A stretch of 64,000 nucleotides of DNA from Mollicutes bacterium Phil14 (GCA_001940985.1 MSHB01000017.1:1-64000), one strand, 5' to 3'; positions 45,381 to 59,059 are shown, counted from the stretch's first letter. Numbers and translations are program-made. The notes: generated by a model from the letters alone, not told the origin.

Positions 45381-48300
45381 ATGGATAATATGAAGATAGA
45401 AAACATTCAGGATAATAAGAAAGAGGGTGAAGATATGCCTGAAGAATTAAAAACAAAAAAAGAAGAAAATGTTAAAGAAAATTCTCAAACTGAAAATGAC
45501 TCTGTTAAAGCCAGATTCAAAGGCCTATCTATGAAAAATGCTGTATCTGAAGAACTTGGTGAAGAAGATTCAGATAATAGTAAAAAGGAAATCAAATTAG
45601 AAGGCATAGAACAGCCTACCGATCATTTATCAAGAATGCGTCTTCAAATGTTAGCGCAGAAGAAGCTTGACAAGGGCTTAATGGAAAAAGAAGCCCAAAA
45701 GGTAAAGACTAAAGAAGTAATGGAGAAATTAACTGATTTGGAAGAAGAAAGTGTTATAGAAGAACAAGATTTAATGTCTGAAGAATTAGATAAATTGAAA
45801 GAAAAGGTTTCTCAATTAGAAAAAGAAAACGCAGAATATAAAAAGGCTGTTGATAAAAAGGTTAAAGAGCAAGATAGTGAAGATGTGAAAAAAGAAAATG
45901 CCCGCTTGCTTAAAGCTAATCAAAAGTTATCAGATAATAATGATGCATATAATCAAAAGATTAATGAGTTGCAAAAAGCATGTAAGAATTCAAATGCATC
46001 TAATGCTAAACTTGAAGCAAAACAAGAAAAGTTGGTATTAGAAAATACTAGTTTAAAGGATGATTTACAAGGAAAAAATAAAGAATTGGCTAAGCTTAAA
46101 AAACAAGTTGAGAGCTTAGAAGCAAAAAATCAAACTTTAAAAGAAAACAGTTCTTTAGGACAAAAATTAGAAGCTCGTCAAGAAAAATTGTTATCTGAAA
46201 ATACGTCATTAAAAGAAGATTTACAAAATAAAAATAAAGAATTAACAAAGCTTAAGAAACAATTTGAATCTTTAGAAACAAAAAATCAGTTTCAAGCTAA
46301 TGAAGACTTGAAAGAAAAATTGGAAACTGAAAATAAGAATTTGAAAGAAGAACTTAAAGCTAAAGCGTTAGAATTAGAAGCTAATAAGAAAAAAATCGAA
46401 GAACTTAGTGGGAAAACTTCAAAAGTATCTACTGCAAAAGATGATAGCGCTATAGCTGAAAATAAAAATCTTAAGAAAGAAATTGCTTTAAAAGAAAAAG
46501 AAATTGCTAAGATTCAAAAACAAATTTCTGCTCTTCAAGAAAAAGTTCAATTGGTTGCTGATTTAAAGAAAGAGATTAATAGCAAGAAAAAAGAAAATGA
46601 GAAATTATTAGTTTCTAAAGAAAAAGCAGCTAATGATGTTAAAGATAAGAAAAAAGAAATTTTAACTTTAAGTAAATTAGTTAAGAAAAATGAAAAGACT
46701 TTGGAAGATTTATCAACATATAAAAAAGATACTACTGGTTTAGTAAAGAAGATTAATGATGATAATGAAAAACTTTTGAAGAAAGTCAGTGAGTTGGAAG
46801 AAAGAAATCAAAAAATAAAGAAAGACTATGATGAAGAAATTTCAGAATTAAATACTGGTTATATGCAAGCTATTAATGAAAGATTAGTGGCTGAAGAAAA
46901 TATAGCTAAGGAACTAAGCGAGAAAAATAGTATAATTGCCGAGTTGAATGAAAGAATAGAAGTATTGAAAAATGAAATTTTGGAAGCAGAAAGCAATCAT
47001 ACATTAGTACTTGAAGAAAGATTAAATAATGAGAACAATTTGGCTGAATCTTTAGTAAAGACTCAAGAAGTTGTTAAAGAGCAAAGTCAAAAGATAATTG
47101 AATTAGAAAATGCATTAAGTAGTAAAGTTGAAGTTTCAGAGTCTCTTGATAAAGATGATGAAAGTGATAATAATGTAGCTACTGAAGTATCTGAAAATGA
47201 CAACACATTAAGTGAGGAAGTTAGAAGAATTCGTTCTGAACTTGATATGTTGAAACAAAGAGAAGTAATCAATTTGCGTCGTCAATCTAATCTTCCTCAA
47301 GAAAATGAACCTCAAGGATTAAATGAAAATGCAATTTTAACTTTAAAAGATGAAATAGCAAATTGTGAAAAACAATTGATGTCTATTAAAAACAAGTTTG
47401 AAAGCCTTGATGAAAGTGCAATTTTAGATCCAGAATTTAGAGTTAAAATTAGAAGTATTCGTGAAATGAAAAATGAATTACTTTACGGTATCGAAGAAGA
47501 AAAGAAACAATTTTCTAAGAGTTTTAATGAACTTTCTGAAAGAATAAGCATTAAGAACAAAGAAATTAAATTAGCTTTGAAGAAAGTTGAAAATATTGAT
47601 AATGAATATGAAGGAACTACTAATAGAACTTCTATAATTAGAGAACAATATACTGCTAAACGTAGCAAAGCTATGATTGAACTTGAGAGTATAAAAACTA
47701 GATGTCGATTATTAGAAGATGAGTATCAAAGTTTGAAATTGAAATATAATAATTTTAATGATGCTAACAATCGTAAGTTAGAAAGCATAAACAATGCGGA
47801 AATGGATATCATAAATTATTACTTGAATCAATTGAAATCTGATTTATTAAATAAAGATGATGAATATCTAACAAAGACTGTTGAAAGAGAAGAATTAATT
47901 GAAAAATTAAAGAAAATTGAAAGCAAACAACCTTTAGAAGATAAACATGAGTTATTATTAAGTTCAAACAAATTAGAACAAGAAATAAAAGCTTTAGATT
48001 CAGACTATAATCAACTTACTAATAAAATTAGCATTTTAAAAGAAAAGAAAGAAGAAAGACTTGAGTCTCAAAGAAAAGTTGAAGAAAATGATAAATACAT
48101 CAAGATGTATATTCAATTGAATGAAGAATTATCTAATTATATCAAGAGTCAACGCGATAACGAATCTTTATTAAATAGTTATCGTGAAGAATTGAGTAAT
48201 TATAGCAATAATGATCATTCAACAACAGTTAAGATTCGTGCTAAAATTCAAGATATCATAATTATTCAAAACGATTTACAAAGAAAAATTAATGATGCAA

Positions 48301-48491
48301 AATATCGCATAAATGATTTGACAAATAACGGACGCGTTAGATATTATATTGATCTTTTGAATAGCATGGAAGAATTAAATAAGAAATATGATCAAATTTA
48401 TTCACAAATGGAAAGTGTTAAATCTGAGATTACAACTAAAAATGATAAGTTATTTGAAATTAAAAATGAATTAAAGGATATGCAAGACTAA
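45381..48491 (+). CDS. Large coiled-coil protein (1036 aa)
   Basis: Near-continuous K/E/L-rich heptad-like sequence; no Walker A motif seen, so not SMC-like. Confidence 0.75.
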   Translation: MDNMKIENIQDNKKEGEDMPEELKTKKEENVKENSQTENDSVKARFKGLSMKNAVSEELGEEDSDNSKKEIKLEGIEQPTDHLSRMRLQMLAQKKLDKGLMEKEAQKVKTKEVMEKLTDLEEESVIEEQDLMSEELDKLKEKVSQLEKENAEYKKAVDKKVKEQDSEDVKKENARLLKANQKLSDNNDAYNQKINELQKACKNSNASNAKLEAKQEKLVLENTSLKDDLQGKNKELAKLKKQVESLEAKNQTLKENSSLGQKLEARQEKLLSENTSLKEDLQNKNKELTKLKKQFESLETKNQFQANEDLKEKLETENKNLKEELKAKALELEANKKKIEELSGKTSKVSTAKDDSAIAENKNLKKEIALKEKEIAKIQKQISALQEKVQLVADLKKEINSKKKENEKLLVSKEKAANDVKDKKKEILTLSKLVKKNEKTLEDLSTYKKDTTGLVKKINDDNEKLLKKVSELEERNQKIKKDYDEEISELNTGYMQAINERLVAEENIAKELSEKNSIIAELNERIEVLKNEILEAESNHTLVLEERLNNENNLAESLVKTQEVVKEQSQKIIELENALSSKVEVSESLDKDDESDNNVATEVSENDNTLSEEVRRIRSELDMLKQREVINLRRQSNLPQENEPQGLNENAILTLKDEIANCEKQLMSIKNKFESLDESAILDPEFRVKIRSIREMKNELLYGIEEEKKQFSKSFNELSERISIKNKEIKLALKKVENIDNEYEGTTNRTSIIREQYTAKRSKAMIELESIKTRCRLLEDEYQSLKLKYNNFNDANNRKLESINNAEMDIINYYLNQLKSDLLNKDDEYLTKTVEREELIEKLKKIESKQPLEDKHELLLSSNKLEQEIKALDSDYNQLTNKISILKEKKEERLESQRKVEENDKYIKMYIQLNEELSNYIKSQRDNESLLNSYREELSNYSNNDHSTTVKIRAKIQDIIIIQNDLQRKINDAKYRINDLTNNGRVRYYIDLLNSMEELNKKYDQIYSQMESVKSEITTKNDKLFEIKNELKDMQD

Positions 48492-49151
48492 ATGAAAATT
48501 TATATTGAAAAGACTATTTCATCAATATTACCAGATTTTAATGTTTTAGCTATGACAATGGATGTTGTTGAAGAAAGTAGTGACATTATAGATGGATTAA
48601 TTGTTGAAGTGGAAAATGAAATTGAGAAAAAATATAAATTAGAAGATGTTTTAACTATTCCATTTATTAAAGAAGCTAGGGATGCTTACAAGGCTTTAGG
48701 AAAAGATCCTAGTAGATATCGTTTGGCATGTGAGTCTTTATTAAGAAGAATTATTAAAGGCAACAAATTATATCGCATTAATAATTTAGTTGATGCTGGT
48801 AATGTATTATCCATTGAATGTAAAAGAAGTACTGCTGTTTTAGATTTAGATAAAATTGTTGGTGATGTCTCTATTCGTTTAGGAAACGAAAGTGATATTT
48901 ATGAAGGAATAGGCCGCGGAATAATTAATGTTAGCAATATACCTTTATATTGCGATGAAGTTGGCCCATTTGGTTCTCCAACAAGTGATACTCCTAGAAC
49001 AATGGTTACTGAAAATACTAGGGAAATATTGTTAATGATTATATGCTTTAGTAATGAAAAAACAGAAGAAAATATTTGTTTAGCAAAAGATATATTTTCT
49101 AAATATGCTAGTGCAACAAATATTAATGAAATAGAAGTTATCAGGAAGTGA
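48492..49151 (+). CDS. B3/B4 tRNA-binding domain protein
   Basis: ARDAYKALGKDPSRYRLACESLLRRIIKGNKLYRINNLVDAGNVLSIE typical of standalone B3/4 domains. Confidence 0.85.
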   Translation: MKIYIEKTISSILPDFNVLAMTMDVVEESSDIIDGLIVEVENEIEKKYKLEDVLTIPFIKEARDAYKALGKDPSRYRLACESLLRRIIKGNKLYRINNLVDAGNVLSIECKRSTAVLDLDKIVGDVSIRLGNESDIYEGIGRGIINVSNIPLYCDEVGPFGSPTSDTPRTMVTENTREILLMIICFSNEKTEENICLAKDIFSKYASATNINEIEVIRK

Positions 49152-49157
49152 TTTAAT

Positions 49158-50795
49158 ATGGAAGAAATTTCAAATTTTATAAAAACAATAATGGAAAAAG
49201 ATTTAGAGTCAGGTAAGTGTGATTCTATTATGACTAGATTTCCTCCTGAACCTAATGCGTATTTACACATTGGTCATGCAAGAGCAATGATTACTAATTT
49301 TGAACTTGCAAAAAGTTTTGGTGGAAAGACAAATTTAAGATTCGATGATACAAATCCAGCAAAAGAAGATACTGAATTTGTTGAAGCTATAAAAAAAGAT
49401 ATTGAATGGTTAGGATACCATCCAGCAAATGTTTTCTTTGGTTCAGATTATTTTGATCAAACTTATGAATTAGCCAAAAAACTTATTAAAAAAGGGTTAG
49501 CATATGTTTGTGATTTAAGCCAAGAAGATATTAGCAAATATCGTGGCGACTTAAAAACTCCAGGAATTAATTCTCCATATCGTGATCGTAGTGTGGAAGA
49601 AAATTTAGAGTTGTTTGAAAACATGAAAAATGGTAAATATGCTGATGGCGAAAAAGTGCTAAGAGCAAAAATTGATATGGCTAGTCCTAATATCAATATG
49701 AGAGATCCAGTTTTATATCGTATATTACATATTAAACATCATCGTACTGGAAATAAATGGTGTATTTATCCAATGTATGATTTTGCTCATCCTCTTCAAG
49801 ATGCTATTGAAGGTATTACCCATTCTTTATGTAGTTTAGAGTATGACAATCATCGTGTATTATATGATTGGGTAGTAGAGAAATGTGAAATGCCTCATGT
49901 TCCACAACAAATTGAATTTGGTCGTTTAAATATTACAAATACAATAATGAGTAAAAGGTATTTACGTGAATTAGTTCAAAACAATAAAGTTGAGGGATAT
50001 GATGATCCTAGAATGCCTACACTTGTTGGATTAAAACGTCGTGGATACACTCCTGAAGCAATTAAAAACTTTATAAAAGCATCTGGTCTTTCAAGAGTTA
50101 ACTCAACAATTGAAGGTGAAATGTTAGAGCATTTCTTAAGGGAAGATATCAAACTTAAAGTTAATAGATTGATGGCTGTTAAAGATCCTTTAAAAGTTGT
50201 AATTGATAATTATGAAGATGGAAAAATTGAATATGTAGATGCTGAAAATAATAGTGAAAATCCTGAACTTGGTTCTAGAAAAGTAGCATTTTCAAAAAAA
50301 CTTTATATTGAAAGAGAAGATTTTGTATTGGAAAAACCAAACAAACATTATAAACGTTTAGCATTAGGTATAGAAGTGAGATTATATCATGCATATTTTA
50401 TTAAGGCTAATTCAGTTGAAACTGATGAAAATGGCAACATTACAGTTGTTCATTGTACATATGATCCACTAACTAAGTCTGGTTCTGGCTTTAATGAAAG
50501 AAAACCTAATGGTACAATTCAATTTGTTGAAGCACAAACAGCTAGAGAAGCTACTTTCAATCTTTTCGAACCATTAATTATTGAAGATGAAAATGATGAA
50601 AGAAGTTTTCTTGACAGAATAAATCCTAATTCTTGGACTGTTAAAAAAGGTTTTATCGAAAATGCAAAACAACATTTTGAAGAGTTAGAAAGATTTCAAT
50701 TTATACGTGATGGTTATTATGCTGTTGATAAAGAATCTAAAGATGATAATTTAGTATTTAATCGCATTGTGCCATTAAAATCATCAATTAAATAA
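49158..50795 (+). CDS. glnS: Glutaminyl-tRNA synthetase
   Basis: [40 protein letters not shown]. Confidence 0.93.
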   Translation: MEEISNFIKTIMEKDLESGKCDSIMTRFPPEPNAYLHIGHARAMITNFELAKSFGGKTNLRFDDTNPAKEDTEFVEAIKKDIEWLGYHPANVFFGSDYFDQTYELAKKLIKKGLAYVCDLSQEDISKYRGDLKTPGINSPYRDRSVEENLELFENMKNGKYADGEKVLRAKIDMASPNINMRDPVLYRILHIKHHRTGNKWCIYPMYDFAHPLQDAIEGITHSLCSLEYDNHRVLYDWVVEKCEMPHVPQQIEFGRLNITNTIMSKRYLRELVQNNKVEGYDDPRMPTLVGLKRRGYTPEAIKNFIKASGLSRVNSTIEGEMLEHFLREDIKLKVNRLMAVKDPLKVVIDNYEDGKIEYVDAENNSENPELGSRKVAFSKKLYIEREDFVLEKPNKHYKRLALGIEVRLYHAYFIKANSVETDENGNITVVHCTYDPLTKSGSGFNERKPNGTIQFVEAQTAREATFNLFEPLIIEDENDERSFLDRINPNSWTVKKGFIENAKQHFEELERFQFIRDGYYAVDKESKDDNLVFNRIVPLKSSIK

Positions 50796-50809
50796 ACGGG
50801 AGAAGTGAG

Positions 50810-52951
50810 ATGCTAGGAGAATTGAATGAGTTACAACGACAGGCGGTTTTACCAATAGATGGACCAGTTATTGTATTTGCTGGGGCTGGAAGTGGTAAAA
50901 CTAGAACCTTAACACATAGAATAGCATATATGATTAAAGAAAAATCTATTGCTGCTTCCAATATCCTAGCAATAACATTCACCAATAAAGCTGCTAACGA
51001 AATGAAAGAACGATTGAAGGGAATGTTAGGATATGAGGCAACCTTATCAACAATTTCCACTTTTCATTCATTATGTGCTAAGATTCTTCGTCGTGAAATC
51101 GAAATTTTAGGATATGATCGTTCTTTTTCAATTATTGATGATGATGAACAATTAAAAATAATTAGTGAAGTTTTAAGTGAAAATAATTTTGATAAAAAGA
51201 AAGCTCGCAGTATTCAAAATATGATAGGGTATTGCAAATGCTTCGGAACAAAATCAAAAGATGGTTGGGAAAATAAGGTTTGGGATTTATATGAAGAAAA
51301 AATGAAAAATCTTAATCTTTTGGATTTTGATGATTTGTTGTTGAAAGTAAAAGAAATTTTCTTGTATAATCCTGAGATTTTACAAAAGTATAGAAATAAG
51401 TATCGTTATATATTAGTAGATGAATTTCAAGATACCAATTTAATACAATATCAAATTGTAAAATTATTAGCCCTAGAACATAGAAACTTATTCGTTGTTG
51501 GTGATGATGATCAAAGTATTTATAGTTTTAGAGGCGCAAACTATGAAAATGTTAGATTGTTTAAAAAAGATTTTCCAGAACATTTGTCTTTTTCATTAAC
51601 TCAAAATTATCGTTCTACACAAACTATTCTTGATGGTTGCAATAGACTTATTAGTCATAATAAGGATCGTGAGAAGAAAGAGCTTTTTTCTAATGAAAAA
51701 GGCAATACAAATGATGTAGAATTATTTGAAGCTAGAAATGAAAAAGAGGAAGTAGAATATGTTTTAAATGAAATATATTCACTGAAAAACAAAAATAATT
51801 CTTATGAAGATTTTGCAATTTTATATCGTAGTTCGGTGCTATTAAGAAATTTTGAACTCGGACTTATTAAACAACAAATTCCTTATAAAGTCTATGGTGG
51901 TGTTTCTTACTTAAAGAGACGTGAAATTAAAGATGTTATTGCTTATTTGAAATTAATAGTTAATAATAATGATTTACACAATTTTAAAAGAATAGTAAAT
52001 GTTCCGCCAAGAGGAATTGGGCAGGCTTCATTAGAAAAAATTGAAGATATAAAAAATACATATAAAATTTCACTTTTTGAAGCGCTTGATGCTTGCAAAA
52101 CAATCTTTCCTAAATCTAAATATGAAACTTTGATGGAATTTAAAAATATGATATTAGATTTTTCTCAAAAATTGGAGGAAACAGAGCTTGTACAATTTTA
52201 TGTTGATGTTCTAACAAAGATTGATTATTTAAATTATTTAAAAGGTGAAGTAGATGATTTTGAAGATAGAAAAGCTAACCTTGATGAATTTAAAAGTATA
52301 CTTTATCAAGTTGATAATGGTAGCGAAAATACTTCACGAACTGAAAAATTACGTGAAGCATTTGACGAAGCTATTCTTTCTGATGAATATCTTCAAACAC
52401 AAAAAGAAAATAAAACTGGTGTAACAATTTCTACAATTCATTCTGTAAAAGGTTTAGAATTTGATTATGTTTTTCTTGTTGGATTTGAAGAAAATATATT
52501 CCCTAATACTTTTAGATTAGAAGATGAATCTGAGCTTGAAGAGGAAAGAAGAGTAGCCTATGTTGCTTGTACAAGAGCAAGAAAGAAGCTTATTTTCACT
52601 CGAGCTAAGCAGAGAATGTTATATGGTAGTTTCTTTAAAAATGAACCATCAAGATTTCTATCTGAGTTTATGGGAAATAGTATGGTGAAGAAAAAAACAG
52701 TCTTGTTTGAAGATTATCAATTTGATGATATAAAACCAGATATAGATGTAAAGCCAAAAGAAAAAAGTGAAACTGTCATTCAGGAAGCAAATGATCCTAA
52801 GATGTATAAACTTGGTGATCAAGTAGTACACAAAAAGTTTGGCGAGGGAGTAATAATTGCTATTGATGGCACTATAGGTCAAATATTTTTCAATAGTGAG
52901 AAAAGGTTGATAAAAATAGAATTATCACACCCAGCATTAAATAAAAAATAA
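50810..52951 (+). CDS. pcrA: UvrD/PcrA-family helicase
   Basis: GAGSGKTRTLTHRIAYM, LVDEFQDTNLIQYQ, VGDDDQSIYSFRGA, TIHSVKGLEFDYVFL. Confidence 0.95.
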   Translation: MLGELNELQRQAVLPIDGPVIVFAGAGSGKTRTLTHRIAYMIKEKSIAASNILAITFTNKAANEMKERLKGMLGYEATLSTISTFHSLCAKILRREIEILGYDRSFSIIDDDEQLKIISEVLSENNFDKKKARSIQNMIGYCKCFGTKSKDGWENKVWDLYEEKMKNLNLLDFDDLLLKVKEIFLYNPEILQKYRNKYRYILVDEFQDTNLIQYQIVKLLALEHRNLFVVGDDDQSIYSFRGANYENVRLFKKDFPEHLSFSLTQNYRSTQTILDGCNRLISHNKDREKKELFSNEKGNTNDVELFEARNEKEEVEYVLNEIYSLKNKNNSYEDFAILYRSSVLLRNFELGLIKQQIPYKVYGGVSYLKRREIKDVIAYLKLIVNNNDLHNFKRIVNVPPRGIGQASLEKIEDIKNTYKISLFEALDACKTIFPKSKYETLMEFKNMILDFSQKLEETELVQFYVDVLTKIDYLNYLKGEVDDFEDRKANLDEFKSILYQVDNGSENTSRTEKLREAFDEAILSDEYLQTQKENKTGVTISTIHSVKGLEFDYVFLVGFEENIFPNTFRLEDESELEEERRVAYVACTRARKKLIFTRAKQRMLYGSFFKNEPSRFLSEFMGNSMVKKKTVLFEDYQFDDIKPDIDVKPKEKSETVIQEANDPKMYKLGDQVVHKKFGEGVIIAIDGTIGQIFFNSEKRLIKIELSHPALNKK

Positions 52952-52957
52952 AAATTA

Positions 52958-52989
52958 AATCTTCTTTGCATGAAGAAGATTTTTTGTTT
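52958..52989 (+). terminator. Rho-independent terminator
   Basis: AATCTTCTT-TGCATG-AAGAAGATTTTTT. Confidence 0.75.
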
Positions 52990-53034
52990 TTAAAAAGGTA
53001 ACAAATGTGTTATAATATATATAAGTAATATTAG

Positions 53035-55023
<1,989 letters not shown>

Positions 55024-55028
55024 TATAA

Positions 55029-57845
55029 ATGCAAAAATATATAGTAGTAAAAGGAGCTCGTGAGAATAATCTAAAAAATATTACTATTAAAATTCCCAAA
55101 GAAAAATTAGTTGTAATGACTGGATTAAGTGGAAGTGGAAAGACTTCTTTGGCATTTGATACTATATATGCTGAAGGTCAAAGAAGGTATGTTGAAAGTC
55201 TTTCATCATATGCTAGACAGTTTTTAGGAAATATGGAAAAACCTGATGTTGATTCTATTGAAGGATTATCTCCAGCTATTTCTATTGATCAGAAAACTAC
55301 AAATAAAAATCCTCGTTCTACAGTGGGAACAGTTACAGAAATCTATGACTATTTAAGATTATTATATGCGAGAGTTGGTAAGGCATATTGTCCTGAACAT
55401 AATGTTGAAATATCTGCGCAAACTATAAAACAAATGATTGATAAAATATATTTATCTGATGTCGATAGTAGAGTTATTATATACAGTCCTATCGTATTTG
55501 GTCGAAAAGGTACTCATGAAAAGACTTTGGAGTTAATTAGGAAAGAAGGATTTTCACGTGCTAGGATTGACGGTGAAATATATGATATGGATGATGATAT
55601 TGAACTTGATAAAAATAAAAAGCACAATATAGAAATAATAGTTGATAGAATAAAATTAAGAGAAGATGTAAGAGGAAGATTATTTTCTTCACTTGAAACG
55701 GCACTTAAGTTTGGCGATGGAAAAGTTGTTGTTTCTATAAACGACATTGAACAGGTGTTTAGTGAGCATTTATCTTGTCCTTATTGTGATTTTTCGGTCC
55801 CAGCTTTAGAACCAAGATTATTTTCATTTAATTTACCATATGGTGCATGTAGTGAGTGCAAGGGTCTTGGAGTAATGCAAAGAATAGATGAAAATTTATT
55901 AGTTACAGATCCTTCAAAATCAATAAGAGAAGGAGCAATAAGATATTTGAAAAATATTGTTGATAGTGACAATATTGAATGGCAAACATTTAAAGTAATG
56001 ATGGATTTTTATCATATTGATATAGATAAACCTTATAAAGATCTTAGCTCTGATGAAAAAGAAATTATTATGGTTGGTTCTAAAGAACCAATAACATATG
56101 AGATAACTACTAGTGGTAATAATACATATAAGAAAACTAATTATATAGAAGGAATAGCTAAACTAATAGAAAGAAGATATTTACAGACTACTTCTAGTAT
56201 GTCACGTGAGTATTATAATTCATATCTAACAGATTCACCATGTCCAAAATGTGGTGGTAAGAGATTATCTAAAGAAGCATTAAGTGTTAAGATAAATGGT
56301 AAAAACATATATGAATTTACTGAGATGTCAATTATTCAAGCTCTAGATTTTGTTAATAATTTAAAATTGACTGAAACTGAAGAAAAAATATCCTTTATGA
56401 TTTTGAAAGAAATTAGGGAGAGATTACAATTCTTAGCAAATGTTGGTTTGGAATACTTAACATTAGTTAGATTGAGTGGTACTTTGTCTGGTGGAGAAAG
56501 TCAAAGAATTAGACTTGCTACTCAGATTGGTTCCCATTTGTCTGGGGTATTATATGTTTTAGATGAACCATCAATTGGATTACACCAAAGAGATAATGAG
56601 AAATTAATTAATGCTTTAAAGGAAATGAGAGATTTAGGTAATACGTTGATAGTTGTTGAACATGATGAAGAAATGATGCTTAAATCAGATTATTTAGTTG
56701 ATATTGGTCCTGGTGCTGGCATTCATGGTGGTGAAGTTATAGCTGCCGGAACACCAGAAGAAGTGATGAAAAATGAAAATAGTATAACTGGACAATATCT
56801 TTCAAAGAAGAAAAAGATTCTAGTGCCAGAAAAAAGACGAATAGGAAATGGTAAATTCTTAGAAATAGTAAACGCGAGTGAAAATAATTTAAAGAATATA
56901 AATGTTAAAATACCTGAGGGTGTATTGACAGTGGTAACTGGCGTTAGTGGTAGTGGTAAATCTACTTTGATTAATGAAACTTTATTAAAAACGTTAATGA
57001 AAAGAATTTATCATTCTAAAGTTGTTCCTGGAAAATGTGATGATATTTTAGGAACTAATGATTTTGATAGAATAATTGATATTAATCAATCACCAATTGG
57101 TAGAACTCCTCGTAGCAATCCAGCAACTTATACAGGAGTTTTTGATAACATTAGAGATTTGTTTGCTGAAACAGTAGACGCAAAAGTAAGAGGATATAAA
57201 AAGGGCAGATTTTCTTTTAATGTTAAAGGAGGTAGATGTGAAAAATGTTGGGGAGATGGAGTCATAAAAATAGAAATGCATTTTCTTCCTGACGTTTATG
57301 TTCCTTGTGAAGAATGTAATGGTAAGAGATATAATCAAGAAACTTTGGAAGTAAAATATAAAGGTAAGTCAATTGCTGATGTTTTAGAAATGACTATTGA
57401 AGAAGCAACAGAGTTCTTTGATAAAATTCCTAATATTAAAAACAAATTACAAACATTGAAAAATGTTGGACTTGGATATGTGAAACTTGGTCAAAGTGCT
57501 ACGACTTTGTCTGGTGGAGAAGCACAAAGAGTCAAATTAGCTAGCGAATTATATAGAAAAATAACACCTAATACAATATACTTGTTAGATGAGCCTACAA
57601 CAGGACTACATTCTGATGATGTAAAAAGATTACTTGAAGTTATACAATATATAGTTGATCAAGGGGCAACTGTAATTATAATTGAACATAATCTTGATGT
57701 GATAAAAGTTGCCGATTACATTATTGACTTAGGACCAGAAGGTGGAGATGGCGGTGGCGAGGTTGTTGCAACTGGAACACCAGAAGAAGTGGCAGAATGT
57801 GAGAAATCATATACTGGACAATTCTTGAAAAAAGTATTAAATTAA
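55029..57845 (+). CDS. uvrA: Excinuclease ABC subunit A
   Basis: GLSGSGKTSLAFDTIYAEGQRRYVESLSSYARQFL, LSGGESQRIRLATQIGS, GVSGSGKSTLINETL. Confidence 0.97.
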   Translation: MQKYIVVKGARENNLKNITIKIPKEKLVVMTGLSGSGKTSLAFDTIYAEGQRRYVESLSSYARQFLGNMEKPDVDSIEGLSPAISIDQKTTNKNPRSTVGTVTEIYDYLRLLYARVGKAYCPEHNVEISAQTIKQMIDKIYLSDVDSRVIIYSPIVFGRKGTHEKTLELIRKEGFSRARIDGEIYDMDDDIELDKNKKHNIEIIVDRIKLREDVRGRLFSSLETALKFGDGKVVVSINDIEQVFSEHLSCPYCDFSVPALEPRLFSFNLPYGACSECKGLGVMQRIDENLLVTDPSKSIREGAIRYLKNIVDSDNIEWQTFKVMMDFYHIDIDKPYKDLSSDEKEIIMVGSKEPITYEITTSGNNTYKKTNYIEGIAKLIERRYLQTTSSMSREYYNSYLTDSPCPKCGGKRLSKEALSVKINGKNIYEFTEMSIIQALDFVNNLKLTETEEKISFMILKEIRERLQFLANVGLEYLTLVRLSGTLSGGESQRIRLATQIGSHLSGVLYVLDEPSIGLHQRDNEKLINALKEMRDLGNTLIVVEHDEEMMLKSDYLVDIGPGAGIHGGEVIAAGTPEEVMKNENSITGQYLSKKKKILVPEKRRIGNGKFLEIVNASENNLKNINVKIPEGVLTVVTGVSGSGKSTLINETLLKTLMKRIYHSKVVPGKCDDILGTNDFDRIIDINQSPIGRTPRSNPATYTGVFDNIRDLFAETVDAKVRGYKKGRFSFNVKGGRCEKCWGDGVIKIEMHFLPDVYVPCEECNGKRYNQETLEVKYKGKSIADVLEMTIEEATEFFDKIPNIKNKLQTLKNVGLGYVKLGQSATTLSGGEAQRVKLASELYRKITPNTIYLLDEPTTGLHSDDVKRLLEVIQYIVDQGATVIIIEHNLDVIKVADYIIDLGPEGGDGGGEVVATGTPEEVAECEKSYTGQFLKKVLN

Positions 57846-57860
57846 AAGGATGTTAGACGG

Positions 57861-58412
57861 ATGTTTGTTAAAAAAGGTTTTTCTGCTTTATGTATATTAG
57901 TTTTAATTGTTATATTTTTTGTAATGACTAAAAAATTAATTATTAGATTTGATATTTTCTTAAATGGTGTAGAATACTATTTGACAATCGCTTTTGGAGC
58001 TTTTATAGTTTTATTTTACCTGAAAAAATATAGGCTATCAGTTTGCTTTTATATGGTTATGTTGTGTATATTTTTAACATTTCGGGAAAAAGTTGAAAAG
58101 TCATACAGTTTTGATTTATATTTAGGAAAATGGTTAAAAGTGATATTTACCAATCAAACTGTATTTATTAATATAATTGGCAATCTTATTTTGTTTACTC
58201 CTATAACCATTGTTATGTTATTAGGTAATAATAATTATGTAAAAACTTTTCTATATGTTTTTTTGTTAATTGTCTTTTTAGAGGTTATTCAATTTGTTAC
58301 TAAGACAGGTGTATTTGATATAATTGATATATTTTTGAATACTATTGGAATATTGTTAGGATTTCTTTTTTATAGTATACCTTTTCAATTTAAAAAAATA
58401 TCGAAAAATTAG
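57861..58412 (+). CDS. VanZ-like membrane protein
   Basis: Multi-TM; NLILFTPITIVMLLG...EVIQFVTKTGVFDIIDIFLNTIGILLGF. Confidence 0.75.
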   Translation: MFVKKGFSALCILVLIVIFFVMTKKLIIRFDIFLNGVEYYLTIAFGAFIVLFYLKKYRLSVCFYMVMLCIFLTFREKVEKSYSFDLYLGKWLKVIFTNQTVFINIIGNLILFTPITIVMLLGNNNYVKTFLYVFLLIVFLEVIQFVTKTGVFDIIDIFLNTIGILLGFLFYSIPFQFKKISKN

Positions 58413-58420
58413 GAGAGAAT

Positions 58421-59059
58421 ATGATATTATTATTTGATTTAGATGGTACAATTTTAGATACATATGCCTTAATTAGAGAAACTTTTATAGAGTTATTTAA
58501 GCGATTTTTACCTAGTTATGAGTATACAGAAGATGATTTGAGAAGCTTTTTTGGACCATCTTTATATGATACATTTAAAAGAATTGGCTGCAATGAAGAA
58601 AAAAGTAAAGAACTTTTTATCAAGTATCGTAAGATTAATAAGACTCTTCAAAGTAAATATTTAAAATTGTTTCCTAATACTGAATGCTTTTTAGAAGATT
58701 TGAAATCTAAAGGATATAAAATGGCAATTTTTTCTAACAAAGTTCATGAAGCAATTATGTCAGGATTAATAGAAAAAGGAATAGATAAATACTTTTTGTA
58801 TGTATTAGGTGTCGATGAAGTCAACTATCCAAAGCCAAATCCTCAAGGTATAGAAATAGTCAAAAATAGATTTAAAGATGAATGCATATATATAGGAGAT
58901 ACAAAAAGCGATATGTTAACAGCAAAAAATGCTGGTGTATTAGCAATTGGCACAACACAAGCAGGTTCAAAAAAAGAAGACTTGATTGATGGTGGCGCTG
59001 ATTATGTGATTGAAAAAATTAGCGACTTGCCAAAACTTTTGGAGGTATTAAAGATATGA
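58421..59059 (+). CDS. HAD-superfamily phosphatase (PpaX/Gph-like)
   Basis: LLFDLDGTILDTYALIRETF; YIGDTKSDMLTAKNAG. Confidence 0.9.
   Translation: MILLFDLDGTILDTYALIRETFIELFKRFLPSYEYTEDDLRSFFGPSLYDTFKRIGCNEEKSKELFIKYRKINKTLQSKYLKLFPNTECFLEDLKSKGYKMAIFSNKVHEAIMSGLIEKGIDKYFLYVLGVDEVNYPKPNPQGIEIVKNRFKDECIYIGDTKSDMLTAKNAGVLAIGTTQAGSKKEDLIDGGADYVIEKISDLPKLLEVLKI

Noticed and set aside
45381-48491. SMC/Rad50-type ATPase
   Set aside because: No Walker A/B or ABC signature; only extended coiled-coil.
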